A stretch of 64,000 bases of DNA from Alphaproteobacteria bacterium (GTDB lineage Bacteria > Pseudomonadota > Alphaproteobacteria > Rhizobiales > Rhizobiaceae), in assembly GCA_018823835.1 (NCBI GenBank), contig JAHJHT010000013.1:558001-622000 (forward strand), written 5' to 3'. The position numbers and the translations under genes are program-made. The notes beneath the pieces are model-generated. The model did no database searches, had not been told where the DNA came from, and worked only from the letters and a program-made list of their open reading frames with translations. Positions 17,775 through 27,997 of this stretch are shown piece by piece (position 1 is the stretch's first letter; the number at the start of each line of letters is the position of its first letter).

Positions 17775-18931
17775 CGAACAATTCAATCCAGAAGCCTGCC
17801 GATGTTCCGCTTGGAGACACGACCAAAGTCAGCGTCGATTGGCTGAAACTCGACCGAGAAAATCCACGCCTAGTTGGCATAAGCGCCCGCACGACAGACG
17901 AAAGCATCGTCGCACAGCTTTACCGAGGCGAGGAGTTAGGGGAACTGCTTCAATCCATTTCGGCGAATGGCTATCTGGACATAGAGCCTTTGATCGTCTG
18001 GCTAGACCCTGCCGACCAAAAGTTCACAGTTCTTGAGGGCAACCGCAGGCTTGCGGCTATCCGACTGTTTCGCGAACAGGCGCTGGTCGATGCCATCACC
18101 AAAAATGAACGCATCAAGATCAATGTCCCTGAAATCAGCAAAGCGGTCGAGGCATCGCTTGCCGAAGTATCCGTCTATCGCGTTCCGGATCGAGATGCAG
18201 CCCGGTCATTCATCGGCTTCAAGCACATCAACGGCGCGGCGAAATGGGAATCCTACGCAAAGGCAAAGTTCGCGGCCGGGTGGTACAACTCCGGGAATGT
18301 GTCGCTAGAGGAAATTTCCGAGAAGATTGGCGACCGGCATGACACCATCAAGCGAATGGTTGCCGCGATTTACGTTCTGGACCAGGCGGAGCGTGAGGGC
18401 GTCTTTTCGCTAACAGATCGCAAGATCACCAAGTTCAATTTCTCGCATCTGTATACAGCCCTCTCTCGCTCGACATACATGACCTATTTGGGACTGGAAA
18501 CGGCTTGGTCCCGGTATGACCCGCAACCCAATCCGGTCCCGGCTGACAAACTGGACCGCCTCCGGGAAGTGCTGGTTTGGATTTACGGGTCCAAGGAGGA
18601 CGACAAGGAGTCGGTCATCCAGTCGCAGAACCCCGACATCAAAATCCTTGGTGAAACGCTCGCGAGCACCGAAGGCCTCCATATCCTGCGCGCTGGTGGT
18701 ACGCTCGTGGAAGCGCACGCGAGCACCCGGCCAGCGGATGAAACCCTTTCAGCGTCCCTTATTCGGGCTCGTAGCGTGCTGCGGGAAGCAGCGAATAGTC
18801 TTCGAGGCTATGACGGTCGCGATCAATCTCTACTAAATATTGCAGAGGACGTGACCGAAACAGCGCAAACTATCTACGATCGAATGAGGAAAAAATTCCG
18901 AGAGGCCATGGGGGAAGACCGTGGCAGTTGA
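17771..18931 (+). CDS. ParB/sulfiredoxin-fold domain protein
   Basis: A 386-residue protein. The N-terminal ParB-like domain covers about residues 20-130: VSVDWLKLDRENPRL (the first strand and the N-P pair), LGELLQSISANGYLDIEPLIV, and the conserved box EGNRRLAAIRLF (89-100). The remaining 250 residues are mostly helical, with a predicted DNA-binding-like segment around GNVSLEEISEKIGDRHDTIKRMVAA. ParB-fold proteins bind DNA and can hydrolyse CTP or act as nucleases; which applies here is unknown. It is not part of a parA-parB segregation locus, since no parA is nearby. It overlaps genes on both sides, indicating one operon with a regulator, a possible nuclease and a methyltransferase. Confidence 0.8.
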   Translation: MTNNSIQKPADVPLGDTTKVSVDWLKLDRENPRLVGISARTTDESIVAQLYRGEELGELLQSISANGYLDIEPLIVWLDPADQKFTVLEGNRRLAAIRLFREQALVDAITKNERIKINVPEISKAVEASLAEVSVYRVPDRDAARSFIGFKHINGAAKWESYAKAKFAAGWYNSGNVSLEEISEKIGDRHDTIKRMVAAIYVLDQAEREGVFSLTDRKITKFNFSHLYTALSRSTYMTYLGLETAWSRYDPQPNPVPADKLDRLREVLVWIYGSKEDDKESVIQSQNPDIKILGETLASTEGLHILRAGGTLVEAHASTRPADETLSASLIRARSVLREAANSLRGYDGRDQSLLNIAEDVTETAQTIYDRMRKKFREAMGEDRGS

Positions 18932-19922
18932 ACTTTATTTTCCACTTGATGAAGTTGACACTAAGAATCCAAACTTCGATCTTGCCGCCGACTACCTCGA
19001 ATTGACTGCGTTCTTCTCTGAAGAAGTTAGGTCATTCACGAAGGACCTCATCAACGCAACAGAGATTGGCGCCAACGACGACTACGAAACCGTCGACGAA
19101 GAAATGACCGACCGGGAAGAAATTGTTTCCGGTGCCGTCGGACGGATCGACGGCAGACGCGAGGCGCTCGGTGGGTCATATCCGTTCACGCTGGACGAAA
19201 GTGGGGATGTCCTAACATATGTGGGCGAGGAGCCCTCCTATGGGCAAGCCGCCTATATTCTTTCACTCATTCTGTCGCACCTGAAGGCGGTATCGCCGAT
19301 TCTCGACGGATCGGCCGTATACCCGACGGACGCTGAAATCATCGAACTTCGGAAATATTTCCAGTACTTCGCAACAGCGGCTTTGGCCGCCGAAGTGAAT
19401 GGCCGGGCTTGGTCCTTTGGGCATCCCCGACCGGACAAGACCAATTTTCACACGAAGCTTGCCGAAATTTGGGGCGTGTTTCGAGACGGCGTTCTACAGG
19501 CGGCCGTAGGCGTACCTGACAGGCCGCAGGACGACCAGATTGACGTTTTTGCAGCCCGTCTCCAGCCCGACGGGCTTCCGGGCTTTCTGCTTGCCGCAGG
19601 GCAAGTTGCCACCGGCAACAACTGGCGTGAAAAGTCACTTCGCCACCATCTGGAAAGGGTGTTTCCAAGCCGTTGGTTCGGGCAACAGCCCGTGACAATG
19701 ATGATGTGCTATCACATCATCCCTTTCGCTCGTCCAGACGATGAATTCTTTGATGACTGCCGTGTCCTCGGCAACGTTCTTCATCGTCTTCGGGTCCCCC
19801 ACCGGGTGACAGAAGCCCAAGGACTTCATGATCAAGGGGTAGCAATTGAAGCCTTCGACCAACTCGCCGTGGCGGTCGAGTGGATCAAGGCTTATGCTGC
19901 AAGGGGAGCGGCCGCAGCATGA
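18921..19922 (+). CDS. Uncharacterised protein with restriction-nuclease-like features
   Basis: A 333-residue protein starting with GTG at 18921 (GGGGGAAGA just upstream), overlapping the ParB-like gene by 11 bases. The N-terminal half is acidic and helical. The C-terminal half has a pattern reminiscent of PD-(D/E)XK nucleases: an acidic residue on a helix (E159 or E182), D208 in DQIDVF, a beta strand, then GQVATGNNW at 227-235, where Q228-V-A replaces the usual E-x-K, and a following lysine (K238). A 'Q-x-A/K-x-G-x-N-W' box is seen in some restriction-related proteins. The assignment is tentative. The link to a methyltransferase and a ParB-like protein favours a role in DNA defence. Confidence 0.6.
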   Translation: MAVELYFPLDEVDTKNPNFDLAADYLELTAFFSEEVRSFTKDLINATEIGANDDYETVDEEMTDREEIVSGAVGRIDGRREALGGSYPFTLDESGDVLTYVGEEPSYGQAAYILSLILSHLKAVSPILDGSAVYPTDAEIIELRKYFQYFATAALAAEVNGRAWSFGHPRPDKTNFHTKLAEIWGVFRDGVLQAAVGVPDRPQDDQIDVFAARLQPDGLPGFLLAAGQVATGNNWREKSLRHHLERVFPSRWFGQQPVTMMMCYHIIPFARPDDEFFDDCRVLGNVLHRLRVPHRVTEAQGLHDQGVAIEAFDQLAVAVEWIKAYAARGAAAA

Positions 19923-21010
19923 GGCACCGCTTCCATTCAATCTGCCCATATTTCGCGATGTTTCCCGAAGCGTTTGTGGAGAAGCACCTTGCCGCGTCGC
20001 GCTTCAGCGGAGTCGTGTTTGACCCGTTCTGCGGTCGGGGGACGACCGTCTTCGAAGCATTGCTGAACGGCAGGGAAGCCGCCGGATGTGACTTACATCC
20101 TGTCGCAGTTTGCATCACGGGCGCCAAGTGCAATCCGCCAGATCGTGACGACGTGGTTGCGCGACTGGCGGAATTGGAAGGTTCCTTTTCTGTCCTGCCA
20201 CCGCCCGTTCTTGCGGATGATATGGCGGACTTCTTTAACGCCTGCTTCCATGCTGACACCTATGAGCAGGTGCGGTTCCTCCGGGCCAATCTGGACTGGC
20301 GGGATAATCGCACCGACCGCTTCATAGCCGCCCTTTGCCTTGGGGCCCTCCACGGCGAGTCTCACCGGAGCCCGAACTATTTCAGTAATCGGATGCCGCG
20401 AACGATCAGCACTAAGCCCGCCTATTCGGTGCGCTGGTGGGAAAAGCACGGCTATGTCGCGCCTCACCGGGATGCGTTTGCCATTTTGCGCGGCATGGTT
20501 GATTTCCGCTTTCGTACGCCTCCACCGGATAATCGTGGCGAAATCGCCGAGTCCGACGCGCGGAAGGCAAAGACTTCATTTCCACATTTGGAAGGCAGGG
20601 TGACTGACATCATCACGTCGCCCCCCTATCTCGACACAACCAACTATCGCGAAGACCAGTGGTTGCGGCTGTGGTTCTTGGGCGAAGAACCCAAGAGTAC
20701 CCAAGCGCGCGACGACGGGCGGCACTACAACAAGACGCTTTACTGGACCTTCTTGAAAGAAGCGTGGGAAGGCGTCGTACCTTTGTTGGCGCCGCAGGCA
20801 AGAATTGTCGTTCGTATCGGTGGAAGGAGGCTGTCCAAGGAAGAGATGTTTGACAGCCTGTTGACGAGTTTAAAGGGTGCGACTGCTCGCGACGTGCAGC
20901 CAGCCGATGAAGGAATAACCACCCCTGTTAAAAGGACTCAGGCCAATAGCTTCCGGGGGGCCAAGGCGTCTCCTACGGTCGAACATGACTTCTGTTTTGT
21001 GGTAACCTAG
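19919..21010 (+). CDS. DNA methyltransferase of the N4-cytosine/N6-adenine class (SPPY motif)
   Basis: A 363-residue amino-methyltransferase. S-adenosylmethionine-binding motif I is at residues 35-43 (DPFCGRGTT), preceded by a motif X-like CPYFAMFPEAF. The catalytic motif IV is TSPPY at 233-237. The 190 residues between them probably hold the target-recognition part. TSPPY is typical of N4-cytosine enzymes, but N6-adenine activity is possible. The order motif I, long insert, motif IV is unlike the usual SPPY enzymes, where IV comes first. It starts at the ATGA that overlaps the previous gene, after AAGGGGAG. It is the last gene of the coupled cassette and is followed by uvrA in the opposite orientation. 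Confidence 0.88.
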   Translation: MRHRFHSICPYFAMFPEAFVEKHLAASRFSGVVFDPFCGRGTTVFEALLNGREAAGCDLHPVAVCITGAKCNPPDRDDVVARLAELEGSFSVLPPPVLADDMADFFNACFHADTYEQVRFLRANLDWRDNRTDRFIAALCLGALHGESHRSPNYFSNRMPRTISTKPAYSVRWWEKHGYVAPHRDAFAILRGMVDFRFRTPPPDNRGEIAESDARKAKTSFPHLEGRVTDIITSPPYLDTTNYREDQWLRLWFLGEEPKSTQARDDGRHYNKTLYWTFLKEAWEGVVPLLAPQARIVVRIGGRRLSKEEMFDSLLTSLKGATARDVQPADEGITTPVKRTQANSFRGAKASPTVEHDFCFVVT

Positions 21011-21056
21011 CAATCAAAAAATCAACGGCGAAGCTAGAATCAACAAGGCGCTCCTT

Positions 21057-23978
<2,922 letters not shown>

Positions 23979-24125
23979 TGCCGGTCCGCCGCCTCGTCTT
24001 GAAAAATGTCGGGATGGCAGGGATGTCCGGCCGACCCTCTATCTAGGTATTTTTCCCGCCGCGTCGAGGGCCTGCCTCGCACGATCGTGGTCTAGCGAGG
24101 AATCGACCCCAAGGGCAAGCGGAAA

Positions 24126-24140
24126 GAACAAAGATCGAAC
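24126..24140 (-). promoter_or_regulatory. SOS (LexA) box of uvrA
   Basis: GAAC at 24126-24129 and 24137-24140 are separated by seven bases. On the minus strand this reads GTTC-N7-GTTC, the LexA site of alphaproteobacteria. It overlaps a possible promoter for uvrA (TTGTCA at 24148-24153, then 17 bases, then TGTTCT), about 150 bases upstream of the start codon. Confidence 0.8.
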
Positions 24141-24885
24141 GCGCTACTGACAAAACGGGTGGCGCACAGGCGAGCGCGCGTGGTCGGGGCGATCGCATCG
24201 CGGGGCGGCGGCCGGGCACAATTGGGTGCGCCGGCGATCACGATTTGTGTAGCCGACTGATTGCCAATTGACGCGTCGGGACCATGGGTACAGACTCCCA
24301 CTTGTCACCGGGGCCGAATGTCGACGCGACATTCATCGCTGCCAGCGAGGCGGTCTGCGAGACGCCGCAGACGAGCGACGAGGCCACGGCGCGACATGTG
24401 TGGAAACGGACGTAGGAGTTGAGGCATGACGCCACCTAATAGTCCCCCAAGGCTCCACTGAAGCCTGGAGCCACAGCTGACGCAGGTGCCTGAATTCGTT
24501 CGGTAAACCGCGTCGCTGATCACCTTACAATCAGAGACGACAAGTCGGATCGTCGGCTGAATGCCGCGTTGCATCCGAAATGAAAGCTGGTCGTTGACGA
24601 CCGGTATCTTGGGCAATGCCCAAACGAGGCCCTGTCAGTTCTGACGAACGGCAGGGCCTAATTTCGTGGGCTGCACGGTGGTCGGCAGGCCGCGCCGGCA
24701 GGCTGGCAGCGAACCGCGGGATCTGGCGGCTGCCCCGGGGCTGGCAGTGCCACATCCGTCAGGGCAATCCGGAGGCGCGAAGACCGGATGCGAGCGTGCG
24801 GCAGCCGGGAGGGCCGTTCGTGATCCGGGGTTCCGACCTGACGCCAGGCAGGCGCCGGACTTCGGGACGCCGGCTTGAGACAATC
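24141..24885. other. Apparently non-coding uvrA-ssb intergenic region with several stem-loops
   Basis: About 745 bases between the two SOS-controlled promoters hold no reading frame with convincing coding character. Three stem-loops are visible: GGCTCCA/TGGAGCC (24451-24457 with 24466-24472), TTGGGC/GCCCAA around AAT (24609-24623), and AGGCCCTG/CAGGGCCT (24627-24634 with 24652-24659), the last with an inner TCAG/CTGA stem. It could be a non-coding RNA, decayed mobile DNA or an old gene remnant; I cannot decide which. Confidence 0.45.
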
Positions 24886-24925
24886 TTGCAAAAGGCCGCG
24901 GGTTGATCTAGAACAAAAAAAGAAC
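24886..24925 (+). promoter_or_regulatory. ssb promoter with overlapping SOS (LexA) box
   Basis: TTGCAA (24886-24891) and TAGAAC (24909-24914) are 17 bases apart and can serve as -35 and -10. The SOS box GAAC-N7-GAAC spans 24911-24925 with an all-A spacer and overlaps the -10 element, so LexA would block polymerase. Confidence 0.78.
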
Positions 24926-25045
24926 AAAACACATGTGGACAGTGCCGGAGCGCGGGGCATTCGGCCGGGTCGTTTCAGGCGCGATCATATAGGATGCGCG
25001 CGAATTCGGGGCCTGTTCGCCCCGCAAGCCTATTGGAGAAGTATC

Positions 25046-25561
25046 ATGGCAGGCAGCGTCAACAAGGTCATCCTGGTCGGAAATCTCGGGGCCGATCCCG
25101 AAATCCGCCGGCTGAATTCGGGCGATCCGGTCGTCAACATGCGCATCGCGACCTCGGAAAGCTGGCGCGACAAGCAGTCGGGCGAGCGCAAGGAAAAGAC
25201 CGAGTGGCACAATGTCGTGATCTTCAACGACCAGCTCGCCAAGGTCGCCGAGCAGTACCTGAAGAAGGGCGCCAAGGTTTACATCGAGGGCCAGATCCAG
25301 ACCCGCAAATGGCAGGACCAGACCGGCAACGACCGCTACACGACCGAGATCGTGCTGCAGAAGTATCGCGGCGAATTGCAGATGCTCGATGCGCGCGGCC
25401 AGGGCGAAGGCGGGCAGGTCGGCGGCTATTCCGGCGGCGGCGGCCGCTCGCAGGGATCCGATTTCGGCCAGTCCGGTCCTGACGATCGCGGCGGCGGTGG
25501 CGGAAGCCGTGGCGGCGGCGGCGGCGGATCGCGCGACCTGGACGATGAAATTCCGTTCTGA
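25046..25561 (+). CDS. ssb: Single-stranded DNA-binding protein
   Basis: A 171-residue SSB that coats single-stranded DNA in replication and repair. Residues 1-110 form the OB fold, beginning [19 protein letters not shown] and including [14 protein letters not shown] glycine-rich disordered linker follows (residues about 122-160). The acidic tip DDEIPF ends the protein and recruits partner enzymes. The start at 25046 is preceded by GGAGAAG. The frame stays open upstream to 24875, but that part crosses the promoter and SOS box. SOS control of ssb together with uvrA is the usual alphaproteobacterial arrangement. Confidence 0.95.
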   Translation: MAGSVNKVILVGNLGADPEIRRLNSGDPVVNMRIATSESWRDKQSGERKEKTEWHNVVIFNDQLAKVAEQYLKKGAKVYIEGQIQTRKWQDQTGNDRYTTEIVLQKYRGELQMLDARGQGEGGQVGGYSGGGGRSQGSDFGQSGPDDRGGGGGSRGGGGGGSRDLDDEIPF

Positions 25562-25580
25562 TCGGAGCGGGCGGACGCGA

Positions 25581-25979
25581 ATGTCCGCCCCTGAAATGGC
25601 AGGCGCCCGGCGCGGGTTCCTGCCGGCCCTCTGGCTCGCCACGCTGATCGGCCTGGCGTGGCCGGCTTCAGCCGGTGAGGCCGATGTCGAGGCGGTAGAG
25701 GTCACGTTGCAGGCCGACGGCGCCTACAGCTTCGACGTAACCATACGCCACGACGACGAGGGCTGGAGCCACTATGCCGACCGTTTCGAGGTGTTGGACG
25801 CGAGCGGCGCAGTGCTCGGCACGCGCACGCTGTTTCACCCGCATGTCGACGAGCAGCCCTTCACTCGCAGCCTCGCGGTCGCAATCCCGGATGGCATCGA
25901 AAGCGTCGTAGTGCGCGCGCATGATCTCGTGCACGGCATCGGCGGACGCGAGATGACGGTGGCGCTGCCGGCGCGCTGA
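25581..25979 (+). CDS. Secreted protein of unknown function, 132 residues
   Basis: A small exported protein. After a short polar start the hydrophobic stretch FLPALWLATLIGLAWPASAG forms a signal peptide with likely cleavage at ASA-G. The mature 105 residues are beta-rich with no cysteine (YSFDVTIRHDDEGWSHYADRFEVLD, then HPHVDEQPFTRSL). The pattern suggests an immunoglobulin-like sandwich, but the function is unknown. It starts 20 bases after ssb on the same strand and may be co-transcribed with it. Confidence 0.7.
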   Translation: MSAPEMAGARRGFLPALWLATLIGLAWPASAGEADVEAVEVTLQADGAYSFDVTIRHDDEGWSHYADRFEVLDASGAVLGTRTLFHPHVDEQPFTRSLAVAIPDGIESVVVRAHDLVHGIGGREMTVALPAR

Positions 25980-26135
25980 GACGCCCGGGCGCCAGGCCCG
26001 ACCTGACGGGCGTGGGGCTGGCCGATCGAGCTTCCGGCCCGGCCCATTCATCGAGCCCCTATGGGACGTAATGTCAGCTTGCAAAGCGGCCGATCCGGCC
26101 GCATGGCTCGGCAATCCGGATCAACGGAACAAGGA

Positions 26136-26579
26136 ATGGCATCGGTGAAAGCGCGCGTGAAATGGGTCGAGGACCGGACCTTTGTCGGCGAGTCCGGCAG
26201 CGGTCACAGGATAGTGCTGGGCACGGCATTTGGGCCTGAGGGCCGTTCGCCGGGCCCGAGCCCGATGGAACTGATGCTGATCGGTGCGGGCGGCTGCTCG
26301 GCCTACGACGTCATTCATATTCTCGAAAAGGGTCGCGAGGCGGTCGAGGACTGCGTCGTGGAGATGGATGCCGACAGGGCTGAAACCGAGCCGAAGGTGT
26401 TCACCCGCATCCACATGCACTTCATCGTCAAGGGCAGGGCTCTCTCGCCGGCAAAGGTTGCGCGGGCAATCGACCTGTCGGTCGAAAAATACTGCTCGGC
26501 CTCCATCATGCTCTCCAAGACGGCGACGATGACGCATGATTTCGAGGTCGTCGATACCGGCCAGCCTGCAGTAGCCTGA
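26136..26579 (+). CDS. OsmC family peroxiredoxin-like protein
   Basis: A 147-residue OsmC/Ohr-fold protein; family members reduce organic or fatty-acid hydroperoxides using two cysteines. The catalytic pair is visible: C54 in GAGGCSAYDV and C120 in VEKYCSASIML. The MELMLIGAGG helix and the HFIVKG strand also fit. In this OsmC subgroup (YhfA-like) the role is less defined than in Ohr. The ATG at 26136 is the likely start; upstream in-frame starts exist at 26061 and 26104. Confidence 0.85.
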   Translation: MASVKARVKWVEDRTFVGESGSGHRIVLGTAFGPEGRSPGPSPMELMLIGAGGCSAYDVIHILEKGREAVEDCVVEMDADRAETEPKVFTRIHMHFIVKGRALSPAKVARAIDLSVEKYCSASIMLSKTATMTHDFEVVDTGQPAVA

Positions 26580-26717
26580 CCGCAACGGATCGGGACAACG
26601 CCTTTGGCGGCGCCGCCCCGATCCCAGCTACCTTGGTCGCGCCGGGAAGAAAGCTCGGTGCGGCGGCAACCCGGATGCTAGGGTGGGTGTCCGACCGTTC
26701 CCAGCGCCGAGGCTGCC

Positions 26718-27059
26718 ATGACACCCACAATCGCCACCCTGGCCGACAGGATCCAGGCACTCGAATCCGAACTGGAAGCAGAACTCGCCAAGCGGCGGGC
26801 CGACCTGCATGTCGGGCTTGAGAAGGGCCGCGCGCATTTCGAGGCGGAGTTGTTGCGCCGCCACCGCGAGATGCGGACGCGGCTGTCGACCTATATCGCC
26901 CATGCCCGTCCGATGGTGGTGCTGACGGCGCCCTTCATCTACGCTCTGATCGTGCCGCTGGTGCTGCTCGACCTGTTCGTCAGCCTCTACCAGGCGGTGT
27001 GCTTTCCGGCCTATGGCATCCTGGAGACGAAGATGGCCGCGAAACGGCGCAAGGACTGA
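26718..27059 (+). CDS. Small membrane protein with N-terminal coiled coil
   Basis: A 113-residue protein. Residues 1-60 form a charged helix with heptad-like spacing (LADRIQALESELEAELAKRRADLHVGLEKG). One or two membrane helices follow at about 66-92 (MVVLTAPFIYALIVPLVLLDLFVSLYQ), and then a short motif, VCFPAYGI. The C-terminal basic stretch would be cytoplasmic. I recall similar small proteins in Rhizobiales but no function. It is transcribed alone toward the convergent marC-like gene. Confidence 0.65.
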   Translation: MTPTIATLADRIQALESELEAELAKRRADLHVGLEKGRAHFEAELLRRHREMRTRLSTYIAHARPMVVLTAPFIYALIVPLVLLDLFVSLYQAVCFPAYGILETKMAAKRRKD

Positions 27060-27110
27060 CTGCCGCCGAAAAGGACGGATGCCCGGGCCACACGCTGCGG
27101 CGGAGAGCCG

Positions 27111-27740
27111 TCAGGTCGCCATGATCGCCTTGATCCCGTCGGCGACGAACTGCACCGCCAGCGCCGCCAGGATGACACCCAGCAGCCTGGTCAGGATGGA
27201 TCGGCCGGTATGGCCCAGAATGCCGTCAATGCGCTCGGCGAGCAGGAATACCGCGAAGGTGAGGGCGAGGCAAAGCGCGATGATGCCGACCAGCGAGGCC
27301 TGACCGGCCAGCCCGGGCATCGAGCCCGACAGCAGCACGGTGGCGGAAATCGCGCCCGGGCCGGCGATCAGCGGGATGGCCAGCGGAAAGGCAGCGATGT
27401 TGTGGATGTGGTCGCGGGTGATGGCGACGTCGGAGATCTTCTCCTTGCGGTCCTGACGCTTCTCGAACACCATTTCAAAGGCGATGAAGAACAGCAGGAA
27501 GCCGCCGGCGATGCGGAAAGCCGGCAGCGTTATGCCGAAAACCGAGAGGATGGCCGCGCCGGCGATGGCAAACAGCGCCATCACGGCAAAGCCGATGATC
27601 GAGGCGCGCACGGAGACCTGGCGGCGCTCGTCGCGGTTCATGCCGCGCGTCACGGCAAGGAACAGCGGCGCAAGCCCCGGCGGGTCGATGGTCACCAGTA
27701 TGGTGACGAAGGCATTGAAAAGACTGTCATAAGACGGCAT
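27111..27740 (-). CDS. MarC family integral membrane protein
   Basis: A 209-residue protein with six predicted membrane helices, typical of the MarC/UPF0056 family. The conserved opening FVTILVTIDPPGLAPLFLAVT, the FRIAGGFLLFFIAFEMVF helix and the IPLIAGPGAISATVLL motif are all present. The role of the family is unknown; early links to multiple antibiotic resistance were not upheld. It is convergent with the preceding small membrane protein gene. Confidence 0.88.
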   Translation of the reverse strand: MPSYDSLFNAFVTILVTIDPPGLAPLFLAVTRGMNRDERRQVSVRASIIGFAVMALFAIAGAAILSVFGITLPAFRIAGGFLLFFIAFEMVFEKRQDRKEKISDVAITRDHIHNIAAFPLAIPLIAGPGAISATVLLSGSMPGLAGQASLVGIIALCLALTFAVFLLAERIDGILGHTGRSILTRLLGVILAALAVQFVADGIKAIMAT

Positions 27741-27997
27741 GGCGCGTTCCCCTCACGCAGGCTAGCGCGGCTGACCGTCCGACACCAGTCCACCGATCAC
27801 AAGTTTCACCGGCAGGCGCAAATCCGGCAATGTCGCAGGCCGGCAATCCGCGTCGTTGCCGTTGCGGCATTTTGACGGTCATATCCTTTTGAATTTCCGC
27901 CAGTATTCAGCTCTGGATAAGGTCCTGAACGCTTGGATAATCAGGCCCGCTTCCTATATAGACGGGGTATGATTCTCAACGGTTTAAGTGATCAGAT

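Noticed and set aside
17541-18931. Toxin-antitoxin pair (XRE plus partner)
   Set aside because: The partner is a 386-residue ParB-fold protein followed by two more coupled genes, which does not fit a two-gene toxin-antitoxin module.
17771-18931. Chromosome or plasmid partition ParB
   Set aside because: No parA, no parS-like 16-base palindromes and no replication genes nearby; the C-terminal part is unlike that of segregation ParB proteins.
24305-24906. Two divergent open frames starting at the TTGGGC-AAT-GCCCAA palindrome
   Set aside because: Neither has a ribosome site, a recognisable domain or biased codon use; the right-hand one runs into the ssb promoter. Kept only as part of the non-coding region entry.
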